NCBI GenBank assembly: GCA_050248715.1
Contig: JBFWRV010000008.1
Coordinates: forward strand, 62,001 to 126,000
Origin: AWTP1-13 sp050248715
GTDB taxonomy: Bacteria > Pseudomonadota > Alphaproteobacteria > Rhizobiales > Hyphomicrobiaceae
DNA length: 64,000 bases
Direction: 5' to 3'
Positions 18,441-28,100 of the stretch are shown one piece after another. The notes below the pieces were generated by a model. It made no database searches. It was not told the DNA's origin and saw only the letters and a list, made by a program, of their open reading frames with translations. Position 1 is the stretch's first letter, and every line of letters begins with the position of its first letter. The position numbers and the translations under genes are program-made.

Positions 18441-19391
18441 TTAAACGACATGGTCGGGCTCGAGCGCGCACGCGCTCTCGCCTTTTTCAACCTGTAGCGT
18501 TGCGTGAGAGATTCCGAACCGGTCGTGCAGTGATCTCGCAACTGCAGCAAGGAATGCATCACCGGGCGATCCCTGTGGCATCACGAGATGGCAGGTGAGA
18601 GCCGTTTCGGTTGTACTCATCGGCCAGATATGCAGGTCATGGATCGACGCAACGCCCGGCACCTGCTCCAGGTGCAGGCGAACCGCTCTCGGATCGATGC
18701 CGGCCGGGACGCCATGCAGGGCCATGTTGACGGAGTCGCGCAGCAGGCCCCAGGTCCCCCACACGATGACACCGGCGATCGCGAGACTGACCAGCGGGTC
18801 CAGCCATGTCCATCCCGTCAGCAATATGGCTAGTCCAGCCAGCACCACGCCGAGGGATACCGCCGCATCCGCTACCATGTGCAGGTAGGCCCCGCGCACG
18901 TTGAGATCGCTCTTGCGGCCGCGGGCAAACATCCAGGCGGTGACACCATTGATGACAATACCTACCCCGGCGACGACCATCACGGTGAAGCCGGCCACGG
19001 GCTCGGGCCGGCCAAAGCGCTGCACGGCCTCCACGGCAATGGCGCCGACCGCGACCAGCAAGATCACCGCGTTGGCGAGGGCCGCCAGTATGGAGGAAGA
19101 GCCGAGCCCATAGGTATAGCGCGGCGTCGGCGCGCGGCGGGCCAAGGAGTTCGCGGTCCAGGCGATCAGCAGGGCGAACACATCACTAAGGTTGTGACCA
19201 GCATCAGCGAGCAGGGCCATCGAATTGGCAAGGAAGCCAGACGCGGTCTCGATCACGACAAAGAGCAGGTTCAGCGCGGTCCCCACCGCGAACGCCCAAC
19301 CGAAATCCCCGGGCGCGTGGCTGTGGCCCGAGGCGTGTTGATGTCCGCGGTGGTGCCCAGAATGCTGGTGGTCGTGGTGGTCGTGTGCCAT
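18441..19391 (-). CDS. Cation diffusion facilitator, zinc-type (ZitB/CzcD-like)
   Basis: A 316-residue inner-membrane metal/proton antiporter that exports Zn(II) or a similar ion. The N-terminus is rich in histidine (MAHDHHDHQHSGHH), as in zinc-specific members. Six transmembrane segments follow. The metal site is formed by HNLSD in helix 2 (LADAGHNLSDVF) and HMVAD in helix 5, the H-D pair that favours zinc. A cytoplasmic C-terminal domain (VRLHLEQVPGVASIHDLHIW) completes the family layout. The ATG at 19391 is chosen because it starts the His-rich tail directly. Confidence 0.92.
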   Translation of the reverse strand: MAHDHHDHQHSGHHRGHQHASGHSHAPGDFGWAFAVGTALNLLFVVIETASGFLANSMALLADAGHNLSDVFALLIAWTANSLARRAPTPRYTYGLGSSSILAALANAVILLVAVGAIAVEAVQRFGRPEPVAGFTVMVVAGVGIVINGVTAWMFARGRKSDLNVRGAYLHMVADAAVSLGVVLAGLAILLTGWTWLDPLVSLAIAGVIVWGTWGLLRDSVNMALHGVPAGIDPRAVRLHLEQVPGVASIHDLHIWPMSTTETALTCHLVMPQGSPGDAFLAAVARSLHDRFGISHATLQVEKGESACALEPDHVV

Positions 19392-19550
19392 CAGGGATAC
19401 CTGCTCTCCCGGAATGTCACATCCGCGCCTGCGCACGGTCAACGTCCGCAGATGGTCGCCTTCACAGTGCAAATTGCGGCGGCCAGCCATCTGACGCGCG
19501 GGACGGCGATGAGCTACACCAACCGCAAGTGATCTCCCCCGTCAGGTGCC

Positions 19551-20912
19551 ATGCAAGCAGCGCAGCAAAAATCGAAGAGGCGAAGGACGCCCGAGGGCCT
19601 GGAGGCCAGGGAGCTTGCTGTTCGGCTCATCGCCGGCGTGCTCGCCGACAGAAAGCCCTTCGAGCAGGTACAAGCGGCCTGCCTTGCACACCCGCGCACT
19701 GCACAGCTCGAGCCGCGGGACCGCGCCTTCGCCCGAGCAATCGCGGCGACGGTGCTGCGCAGGCAGGGCGAGCTTGAGTTCGTGCTGGCAAGCTTCCTGA
19801 AGCATCCACCCCGCCAAGAAGGGCGCCTTTGGTCGATCCTGCTTACGGGTACCGCCCAGCTCGTCTGCCTCGAGCTGCCGGCGCACGCCGTAGTCGACCT
19901 CGCCGTCGAGACGGCGCGGCGCGACCCTCGTGCACATAGATTCGCCAAACTCGTGAACGCCGTCCTGCGACGGGTGGCCGCGCACGGGCGCGAGCTGCTA
20001 TCGGGGCAGGACGGCGTGCGCCTCAATGTTCCCGACTGGCTCTGGCGGCGCTGGAGCGCGGCGTATGGAGAGGACACAGCCCGCCGCATCGCCACCGCAA
20101 GTCTGACAGAAGCAGCCCTCGACATCAGCGTCAAACCAGGCGGCGCGATGAGCGTGGAGGCGTGGGCGGAGCGCCTTGGCGGCTACCTGCTGCGCACCGG
20201 CTCCGTTCGCCTGCCGGCGCACGGCCGCATCGAGGATCTGCCTGGTTACGGCGACGGGGCATGGTGGATCCAGGATGCCGGCGCGGCGCTTGTCGCCCGC
20301 GTGGCCGGCGAGGTGAGCGGGCGCAGCGTCGCCGATCTGTGCGCAGCCCCCGGCGGCAAGACGGCGGCGCTGGCAGCAGGCGGCGCGCATGTCACGGCCG
20401 TCGACCTCTCGGCCGCGCGCCTTGCTCGCCTGCGTCACAACCTGGAACGGCTGCGCCTCTTTGCGGAGGTCGTGGAAGCCGACGCCGCCGCCTGGTCGCC
20501 GAGGCGGAACTTCGACGTCGTGGTCCTCGACGCGCCCTGTACGGCAACAGGAACCATCCGCCGCCATCCCGACATCCTGCGACTGAAACGTGCGGAGGAT
20601 GTGGGGCGCATGGCCCTCCAACAGCATGCGTTGCTGGCGCATGCCGGCTCCCTCGTGCGGCCGGGCGGCCTACTCGTCTACAGCACCTGCTCGCTGGAGC
20701 CGGAGGAAGGCGCGGCGCAGATCGATGCGTTCCTCGCAGCCGAGGCGGACTTTGCGCGCATGCCGATCACCGCCAACGAGATCGGGGGCGAGCCGGAGTG
20801 GGTAACGCCCGGCGGAGACCTCCGGACGTTGCCATTCCATCTTCCACAGGAGCCGCCGAGTCTGTCCGGCATCGACGGATTCTTCGCCGCCCGGTTGCAG
20901 CGTCGCCCCTGA
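19551..20912 (+). CDS. rsmB: 16S rRNA cytosine-C5 methyltransferase (RsmB/Sun family)
   Basis: A 453-residue SAM-dependent methyltransferase. It has an N-terminal NusB-like RNA-binding domain (ARELAVRLIAGVLADRKPFEQ) and a C-terminal catalytic domain. Motif I is DLCAAPGGKTAAL, motif IV DAPCTATGTIRRHPD and motif VI YSTCSLEPEE, so both cysteines of m5C RNA enzymes are present. It probably modifies C967 of 16S rRNA. It precedes the heparinase-like gene and purH, an order I know from other Hyphomicrobiales. Confidence 0.92.
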   Translation: MQAAQQKSKRRRTPEGLEARELAVRLIAGVLADRKPFEQVQAACLAHPRTAQLEPRDRAFARAIAATVLRRQGELEFVLASFLKHPPRQEGRLWSILLTGTAQLVCLELPAHAVVDLAVETARRDPRAHRFAKLVNAVLRRVAAHGRELLSGQDGVRLNVPDWLWRRWSAAYGEDTARRIATASLTEAALDISVKPGGAMSVEAWAERLGGYLLRTGSVRLPAHGRIEDLPGYGDGAWWIQDAGAALVARVAGEVSGRSVADLCAAPGGKTAALAAGGAHVTAVDLSAARLARLRHNLERLRLFAEVVEADAAAWSPRRNFDVVVLDAPCTATGTIRRHPDILRLKRAEDVGRMALQQHALLAHAGSLVRPGGLLVYSTCSLEPEEGAAQIDAFLAAEADFARMPITANEIGGEPEWVTPGGDLRTLPFHLPQEPPSLSGIDGFFAARLQRRP

Positions 20913-20992
20913 GCGAAGTTGTGCACACGCGATGCACAACCTTGTTGCCCGTGGGGCTTGGCGGGGCCGCCCCAGGCGGTTAAGCGAGCAGC

Positions 20993-22849
20993 ATGGACAA
21001 TCTATCCGCGCGAGCACCGGCCCTGCGCAGGGCAATGGGGGGGCGCGTTCTGGGGGCCCGGAGCCAGGCGGAAATTGCGCTGCTGGCCCTGCAGCGCGCC
21101 GGTCGCAGTACGCTGGCCAGAATGCGGCGCTCGCGCCTGCTGATGTGGCAATACGCATCGCCCGCCGCCGAAGACTTGCTGCTAACGCCCCCTGACCTGC
21201 GCCCTCAGGACGCAAGCTTTGTCGTCGAGGTGGCTGCTGGCAGCTTTGGCTTGGCGGGCCGGGTCGCCAATCTCAAGGGCCGTTCGCCGTTCGCCATCCA
21301 GCCGCCGAGTGGCGCCTGGGCGCGCGAGTTGCATGGCTTCGGCTGGTTGCGGCACCTGGAAGCCGCAGGCTCGCGCGAGGCCGCCGTGATCGCGCAGAAT
21401 CTCGTGGCTGATTGGATCAGGCGAAGCGTCAGAGGCAATCACCCTGAGGATGCTTGGCGGGCCGAGGTTGTGGCGCGGCGGTCGATGTCCTGGCTGTCGC
21501 ACTCTAGTCTCCTGCTCGATGGCTCCGATGCGAAGCGCTACGCCACGGTGATGCGCAGCATCAGTGCGCAGATCACCTACCTCGCGACTGCCTGGCGCGA
21601 AGCAGCGGACGGCTACCCGCGGCTGGTCGCCCTGATCGGCCAGGTGCACGCGGCGCTCTGCATTGCCGGCCATGACCGAAAGCTGGCGCAGGCGCAGGCG
21701 CTGCTGGTCGCGGAGCTGCAGCGCCAATTCCCGGCCGACGGTGGCCACGTCGGCCGCAACGCGTGGGTGCTCGTCGAGCTGCTGCTCGATCTGCTGCCGC
21801 TGCGCAGATGCTTTGCGGCAAGAAGCAAGACAGCGGATCCGGCGCTTCTGGCCAGCATCAAGCACATGGTCGAAATGCTGCGTCACCTGCGCATGGGTGA
21901 CGGCACGCTGGCGCGCTTCAACGGCGTCGGAGCAAGCGAGCGTGGTGCGCTTGCGACAGTCGTGGGCTACGACGATGACGCGCCTTGCGCGGTGGCGAGC
22001 GTCCGTTCGGGCTACGCGCGGCTCTGCCGCGGCTCCACCCTCGTGCTGGTGGACGCGGGATCGGTCCCGCCGCTGCCGCTGGCGGGCTCGGCCTGCGCCG
22101 GCTGCCTCTCCTTCGAGCTGAGCGCGGGGCCGGAACTGCTGATCGTCAACGGCGGCATGCCCGGGCAAGATGAGGCGAGCCGCCGCGCGACTGCCCGCGG
22201 CACCTCCAGCCACAACACGTTGTGCCTGGGCGAAACATCGTCGGCCCGGCTAGTACGTGATCCAAGGCTGGAGCGCGAGATCGGCAGCCCGCCGCTGAGT
22301 CAGCCCGACAATATCACCTGCGCCCTGCGCGAGCTGAACGGTGCGGTCGAACTCGAGGCCTCGCACGACGGCTATGCCGGCACCTTCGGCCTCGTGCACA
22401 CGCGCACCCTGACGCTTGGTGCGGAGGGCCGCGCCTTGACGGGCTGCGATCGCCTCGCGCCAGCCAAGGGTGGCGTTCTGCGCTTTTCCTGGGACGTGCC
22501 CATTGCGGCTCATTTTCATCTGCATCCCCAAGTCGAGGCCCGCGTCGGGGCTTCGCCCGACGTCGCCGAGCTGTGGCTTGAGAGTGGTGAGTTATGGCAA
22601 CTCGCGGTGGCGGCCGGCGCTGCGCTTTCGATCGAGGACAGCCTGTACTTTGCCGATTCCGGCGGCACGCGCGTGTCGCTGCAAGTCGTGCTGCGGGCCA
22701 AATGCTACGGCGCGGCCGAGGTGTCATGGACCATCGAGCACATTGACAGAGGTACTACGGCCTATGCCGCTGCGCTCAAGCGCCGGGGAGCAGGGCTCGT
22801 CGACAGGCTGGCAGAAGCTGGCGCAGGCCCGGTGACGGCACTGGAGTAG
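20993..22849 (+). CDS. Heparinase II/III family protein
   Basis: A 618-residue protein with an alpha-helical toroid-like N-terminal half (PFAIQPPSGAWARELHGFGW, RSMSWLSHSSLLL) and a C-terminal heparinase II/III-like beta domain (GTSSHNTLCL, LVHTRTLTL, DCLxPAxG-type turn). Family members are polysaccharide lyases. No Sec signal peptide is visible at the N-terminus. The true substrate in these bacteria is not known. The gene lies in the conserved block rsmB - heparinase-like - purH. Confidence 0.87.
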   Translation: MDNLSARAPALRRAMGGRVLGARSQAEIALLALQRAGRSTLARMRRSRLLMWQYASPAAEDLLLTPPDLRPQDASFVVEVAAGSFGLAGRVANLKGRSPFAIQPPSGAWARELHGFGWLRHLEAAGSREAAVIAQNLVADWIRRSVRGNHPEDAWRAEVVARRSMSWLSHSSLLLDGSDAKRYATVMRSISAQITYLATAWREAADGYPRLVALIGQVHAALCIAGHDRKLAQAQALLVAELQRQFPADGGHVGRNAWVLVELLLDLLPLRRCFAARSKTADPALLASIKHMVEMLRHLRMGDGTLARFNGVGASERGALATVVGYDDDAPCAVASVRSGYARLCRGSTLVLVDAGSVPPLPLAGSACAGCLSFELSAGPELLIVNGGMPGQDEASRRATARGTSSHNTLCLGETSSARLVRDPRLEREIGSPPLSQPDNITCALRELNGAVELEASHDGYAGTFGLVHTRTLTLGAEGRALTGCDRLAPAKGGVLRFSWDVPIAAHFHLHPQVEARVGASPDVAELWLESGELWQLAVAAGAALSIEDSLYFADSGGTRVSLQVVLRAKCYGAAEVSWTIEHIDRGTTAYAAALKRRGAGLVDRLAEAGAGPVTALE

Positions 22850-22936
22850 ACTGCAGCGTCGCGACACGCGAGCGCCTGTTGTTCGACCTCCATCCGTGCT
22901 ACCGCGCGTGCAGTTTTGCAGCCGAGGGCAACAGCC

Positions 22937-24541
22937 ATGACCAACCCAAGCCCTGCCGCCGCCCAGCCGATCCGCCGCGCGCTGATCTCGGTCTCTGACA
23001 AGACTGGCCTTGCCGACTTCGCCCGTGCTCTGGCCGAGCGGGGAATCGAGATTCTGTCGACGGGCGGCACGGCCAAGGCCATCAAGGAGGCCGGCATCGC
23101 TGTGAAGGATGTGGCAGAGCACACGGGCTTTCCCGAGATGATGGACGGTCGCCTGAAGACGCTGCATCCCATGGTGCACGGTGGTCTGCTGGCCGTGCGC
23201 GGCGATGTCGAGCACGAGCGGGCCGCGCGCACGCATGGCATCCCGCCCATCGATCTGCTCGTGGTGAACCTCTACCCATTCGAGGCAACGGTCGCGAAGG
23301 GTGCGCCCGACTCGGAGTGCGTCGAGAACATTGACATTGGCGGGCCGGCGATGATCCGCGGCGCGGCCAAGAATTACACGTCGGTGACGGTCGTCGTGGA
23401 GCCCGAGGACTACGCCAGGGTGCTGACGGAAATGGCAAAGCACGGTGGCGGCACGAGCCTGGGGCTGCGGAGGGCGCTCGCCGCCAAGGCCTATGCGCGC
23501 ACAGGTGCCTATGATGCCGCGATCAGCGGCTGGTTTGCCGAGACGCTGGGCGAAAAGGCGCCCGCCTGGCGCGCCGTCGGCGGACGCCTCGCGCAGGAGC
23601 TGCGCTATGGCGAGAACCCGCATCAGCAGGCGGCATTCTACCTGTCGGGGGAGCGCCGCCCCGGAGTTGCGACGGCGGTGCAGCATCAGGGCAAGGAGCT
23701 GTCCTATAACAACCTCGGCGACGCCGACGCGGCCATGGAGCTGATCGCCGAGTTCGATCCCAAAGCCTCACCCGCGGTCGCCATCATCAAGCACGCCAAT
23801 CCCTGCGGCGTGGCGCTCGGCACGACGCTGCTGGAAGCCTATGCGAAGGCGTTCCGCTGCGATCCGGTCAGCCCGTTCGGCGGCATCATCGCGTTGAACG
23901 GCACGATCGACGCTGAGACGGCGCGCGAGATCACTGCAATCCTCACAGAGGTCGTCATTGCGCCGGAGGCGACGCCGGAGGCCAAGGCGATCTTTGCCAA
24001 GAGGAAGAACCTGAGGCTGCTGACGACCGGCGCCTTGCCTGACCCGCGGGCGCGCGGATCGATGTTCCGCTCGATCGCCGGCGGCTTTCTCATGCAGACA
24101 CGCGACAACGTCGTGATCGATGATCTCGAGCTCAAGGTGGTGAGCAAGCGGCCGCCGACGGCGCAAGAGCTGGCCGATCTGAAGTTCGCCTTCAGGGTGG
24201 CCAAGCACGTCAAGTCGAACGCAATCGTCTATGCCAAGGATGGTGCCACGGTAGGGATTGGTGCAGGACAGATGAGCCGGGTCGACAGCGCGCGCATCGC
24301 CGCCCTCAAATCCGCCGATGCGGCCAAGGCCGCGGGTGAGGCTGGGCCGCTCACCAGAGGCTCGGTGGTGGCGTCGGACGCGTTCTTCCCGTTCGCGGAC
24401 GGCTTGCTGGCGGCCGCGGAGGCGGGCGCGACAGCCATTATCCAGCCGGGGGGCTCGCTGCGCGACGATGAGGTGATCAAGGCTGCCGACGCGAAGGCCC
24501 TCGCCATGGTATTCACTGGCGTGCGCCACTTCCGCCATTGA
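22937..24541 (+). CDS. purH: Bifunctional AICAR formyltransferase/IMP cyclohydrolase (PurH)
   Basis: Catalyses the last two steps of purine synthesis: formylation of AICAR and ring closure to IMP. The N-terminal cyclohydrolase domain starts RRALISVSDKTGLADFA and has STGGTAKAI and HTGFPEMMDGRLKTLHP. The C-terminal transformylase domain has GENPHQQAAFYL, KHANPCGVALG and IQPGGSLRDDEVI near the end. 534 residues from the ATG at 22937, which follows GAGGG. An in-frame TTG 21 bp upstream is less likely. Confidence 0.97.
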   Translation: MTNPSPAAAQPIRRALISVSDKTGLADFARALAERGIEILSTGGTAKAIKEAGIAVKDVAEHTGFPEMMDGRLKTLHPMVHGGLLAVRGDVEHERAARTHGIPPIDLLVVNLYPFEATVAKGAPDSECVENIDIGGPAMIRGAAKNYTSVTVVVEPEDYARVLTEMAKHGGGTSLGLRRALAAKAYARTGAYDAAISGWFAETLGEKAPAWRAVGGRLAQELRYGENPHQQAAFYLSGERRPGVATAVQHQGKELSYNNLGDADAAMELIAEFDPKASPAVAIIKHANPCGVALGTTLLEAYAKAFRCDPVSPFGGIIALNGTIDAETAREITAILTEVVIAPEATPEAKAIFAKRKNLRLLTTGALPDPRARGSMFRSIAGGFLMQTRDNVVIDDLELKVVSKRPPTAQELADLKFAFRVAKHVKSNAIVYAKDGATVGIGAGQMSRVDSARIAALKSADAAKAAGEAGPLTRGSVVASDAFFPFADGLLAAAEAGATAIIQPGGSLRDDEVIKAADAKALAMVFTGVRHFRH

Positions 24542-24561
24542 TGCAATCGCCGCGCCCCGTG

Positions 24562-24615
24562 CTGAGCTTGTCGAAGCATGGATGGCACGCGCAGCCTGTC
24601 CTTCGACAAGCTCAG
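24562..24615. repeat. Extragenic inverted repeat after purH
   Basis: Two perfect 15-bp arms, CTGAGCTTGTCGAAG (24562-24576) and CTTCGACAAGCTCAG (24601-24615), around 24 bp. It begins 20 bp after the purH stop. The arm sequence is a widespread extragenic palindrome in alphaproteobacteria. It may serve as a transcription or mRNA-end structure. Confidence 0.85.
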
Positions 24616-24631
24616 GACGAGGGCGACATGC

Positions 24632-25147
24632 GTGACGCAGTTCGTTAGCGAACCAACCATCTCCCTCCGCCCCGCGATCGCAGAGGATCGCTTTCGTATC
24701 CGGCGCTGGCTGGGTGATCCCGGCGCGGCGGCAGCCTGGGGGAACGCAGCCAGCGCGGAGGCGGAGATCAACCTCGCCATGGGCGGCGGGGCTGCGCTCT
24801 GCCGGATCATTGAGCGCGCCGGCGTGGCCATAGGGTACGCGCACGCGATCGAGATTGGCCTTCTGGGAGGAGGGTGGCCAGAAGGCCTTCCTCCAGGCAC
24901 CTGGCACCTGAACTTTCTCATCGCGGCGACGGAGGAACACCCCGACCGCCAAAGGGGCGACTTGCTTGCGCGGCTCGTTCGCGAGGTCTTCGCCAGCACG
25001 CTGGCCGTTGCCTGCTCGGGCGTGGTGTCGATCAGGAGCGAGGCATTGGCGCGGACCTACGAACGGGCCGGCTTCCGCTGGCAACGGATTTTCGAGGATC
25101 CCCTCCTCGGCCCTTGCTGGTTGTTGCTGATCGAGCGACCGAAATAG
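24632..25147 (+). CDS. GNAT-family N-acetyltransferase
   Basis: An acetyltransferase-like protein of about 171 residues (ISLRPAIAEDRFRIRRWLGD at the start, RTYERAGFRWQRIFED near the end, the latter the usual C-terminal GNAT strand-helix). The acceptor is unknown. The frame is open to an ATG at 24578, but those codons lie in the inverted repeat, so I prefer the GTG at 24632 after GAGGG. Its last 116 bp overlap the 3' end of the convergent glutamate dehydrogenase gene. Confidence 0.72.
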   Translation: MTQFVSEPTISLRPAIAEDRFRIRRWLGDPGAAAAWGNAASAEAEINLAMGGGAALCRIIERAGVAIGYAHAIEIGLLGGGWPEGLPPGTWHLNFLIAATEEHPDRQRGDLLARLVREVFASTLAVACSGVVSIRSEALARTYERAGFRWQRIFEDPLLGPCWLLLIERPK

Positions 25148-28100
25148 CGTCGGCAATCTCGCCGAGCTGGCCGGCCGCAACCATGAGGCGGGAAACCGTA
25201 AGCGTGCCCTCGCCGGCAATCTCGTTCAGCATGTCTTTGACGCGTGCGAGCATGGGCCCCTGCCTCGCCGCCCACGCTTCGGCCGTGGCCGGGGCGCCTG
25301 CAGCGTGAATGGCATCGCGCGTGAACGCGGCCTGGGCGGCCGCCAGCTGCGCGAGCGCCTGCGCCACGGCGAGGCGATCGTAGGTATCGGGCGTCGCGAT
25401 GGCGCCGGCTCGGGAGGCAAGCTCCGTGAAGCGCATCTGGTCGCCGATCGCGAGGTGCATTCTCGCGACCTCGGCAACCGGCTCTTCAGCCTGCGCCGCG
25501 ATCTCCGTGATCTGCGGCGCCTGCGCGATCACATCCAGCTCGGCCGTCGTCGTGGCAAGCTCGAGGGGTACCCCCGTGCCAGCCAGGCGATCCGCCTCGG
25601 CGGCGAGCCGCGCCCGCTGGCGGTTGGGCAGGACATCCGCAAGCGCCTCTCTCAGGCTTGCTAGGCCCTGGCGATGGCTGACGATGGTGCCGATGAGATC
25701 GGAGGACGCTGCGCCGTGGCGGAGGAACCAGAGCGTCTGTGTGTTCACAAGCTCCCGCACCGCGACGTAGAGGCCAAGCTGGGCGGAACCCTTGGCATGG
25801 CCGTCGAGCGCATCGATCCGCTGCCACAAGGCCGGTAGTTCGAAGACCTCGCGCGTGACCCAGAAGGCGACAGCAACGTCCGCGGTCGTGCGTGCGGTCT
25901 CCTCGGCCAGACGGACGGCCATCGCCGGACCGCCGCGGTTGATCATCGCGTTCGTAAGACCGAGCGCGATGATCTCGCGGCGCAGGCTGTGCCGGGCGAT
26001 GCCGTCGGCGAAGCGTTCGCGGAGCGCGGCGGGGAAATAGCCCGCCAGCCACCCCTCCAACTCCGGCGCATCCGGTACGGTGCTGCCGAGCAGGTCCTGC
26101 TGAAGCGCAATCTTGGCATAGCTCAGCAGGACGGCGAGCTCGGGCCGGGTGAGGCCGCGCCCGGCGCGCGTGCGCTCCTGCAGCTCCATGTCGGAGGGGA
26201 GCGATTCGAGTTTGCGATCGAACAACTGCCTCGCCTCGAGCGCTCGCATCAGCAGGCCGTAGTCGGCGAGCTCGCGCGGGCTGCGACGTTCGGCAACGCT
26301 GAGAGCCAGCGACTGCTGGTAGTTGTTGCGCAGCGAGGCAGCCGCGACATCCTCGGTCATCTCGGCCAGCAGCTTGTTGCGAGCCGCATGCGCCAGCTTG
26401 CCGGCCCGCACCGCAGGCGACAGTGCGATCTTGATGTTGACCTCCTGGTCGGAGGTGTTCACGCCTGCCGAGTTGTCGATGAAATCGGTGTTTATGCGCC
26501 CGCCGCGGGTCGCGAACTCGATGCGGCCGCGCTGCGTCACGCCGAGGTTGGCGCCCTCGCCGATCACGCGCGCCCGCACCTCCGCCGCGCTGATGCGCAA
26601 CGGATCATTGGCACGGTCGCTGACCTCGTTGTCGGTCTCCCCCGTCGCGCGCACGTACGTGCCGATGCCACCAAACCAGAGCAGATCGGTCTTGCACCTA
26701 AGGACAGCGCGGATCAGCTCCTGGGGCGTGAGGCTCGTCGCCTCGACATCGAGCAGCCGCCTCATCTCCTCGCTGATCGGAACCGACTTGGCCGCGCGGG
26801 AAAAGACGCCGCCGCCCCTGGAGATCTTGGCCTTGTCAAAGTCCTGCCAGCTCGAGCGCGGCAGGGCGAACAGGCGCTTGCGCTCAGCATAGGCGCCCGG
26901 GCCCGGGCTCGGATCGATGAAGATGTCGCGGTGGTCGAAAGCAGCAGCCAACTGGATGTGCTCGGAGAGCAGCATGCCGTTGCCGAACACATCGCCCGAC
27001 ATGTCGCCGACCCCCACCACGCCGAACGGCTCGTGCTGAATATCCATGTCCATCTCGCGGAAGTGTCGCTTCACGCACTCCCACGCACCTCGCGCCGTGA
27101 TCGCCATGCCCTTGTGGTCATAGCCGGCCGACCCGCCGGAGGCGAAGGCGTCGCCCAGCCAGAAATCATGTGCGGCTGAGATCTCATTGGCGATGTCGGA
27201 GAACGTGGCAGTGCCCTTGTCGGCGGCGACCACGAGATAGGCGTCATCGCCGTCGTGGCGAACGACATGGCGCGGCGGCACGATCCTGCCGTCCTTGACG
27301 TTGTCGGTGATGTCGAGCAGCGCCGAGATGAAAGTGCGGTAGGCGACAATGCCCTCCTTCTGTATCTCTTCGCGGCTGCCGGCGCGCGGCAGCTGCTTGG
27401 GCAGAAAGCCGCCCTTGGCGCCCGACGGCACGATTACAGCATTCTTGACGAGCTGGGCGCGCACCAGGCCCAGCACCTCAGTGCGGAAATCCTGCGCGCG
27501 GTCGGACCAGCGGATGCCACCGCGCGCGATAGGCGCAAAGCGAAGGTGGATGGCCTCGACGCGGGACGAGTAGACCCAAATCTCGCGGAAGGGTTTGGGC
27601 TGCGGCGCGGCGTCAACCGCCTTGCTATCGAGCTTGAAGGCGAGCGTCGCCGGGCGTACGCCGGCGCTATCCGACAGGTAGAAGTTCGTGCGCACAGTGG
27701 CGTCGACGAGATTGACGAACTGGCGCAGGATCCGGTCTTCATCAAGGCTCGGGACGGCCGCGAGCGCGCCATCGATGCGCTGCCGGATCGGCACCTCCGC
27801 GTCCCGGCGTGCGGCGATGCCACCCAATCCGCGGCGCGGATCGAAGAGCAGATGGAAGAGCTCCACCAGGTCTCGCGCGAGCCCGGCATGGCGCACGAGC
27901 GTGTCAGCAAGGTAGCGCAAGCCGAACGGCGAACCGAGCTGGCGTAGGTAAGCGCCATAGGCCCGCAGGGCCGCCACCTCACGCCAGTCGGCCGCCGCCC
28001 GGACGACGAGGCGATTGAATCCGTCGTTGTCGGCCTCGCCGCGGAGGACCGCAAGGAATGCGGCCTCGAGGCGCTTGTCATGAAGCGCAAGTTCAATGGA

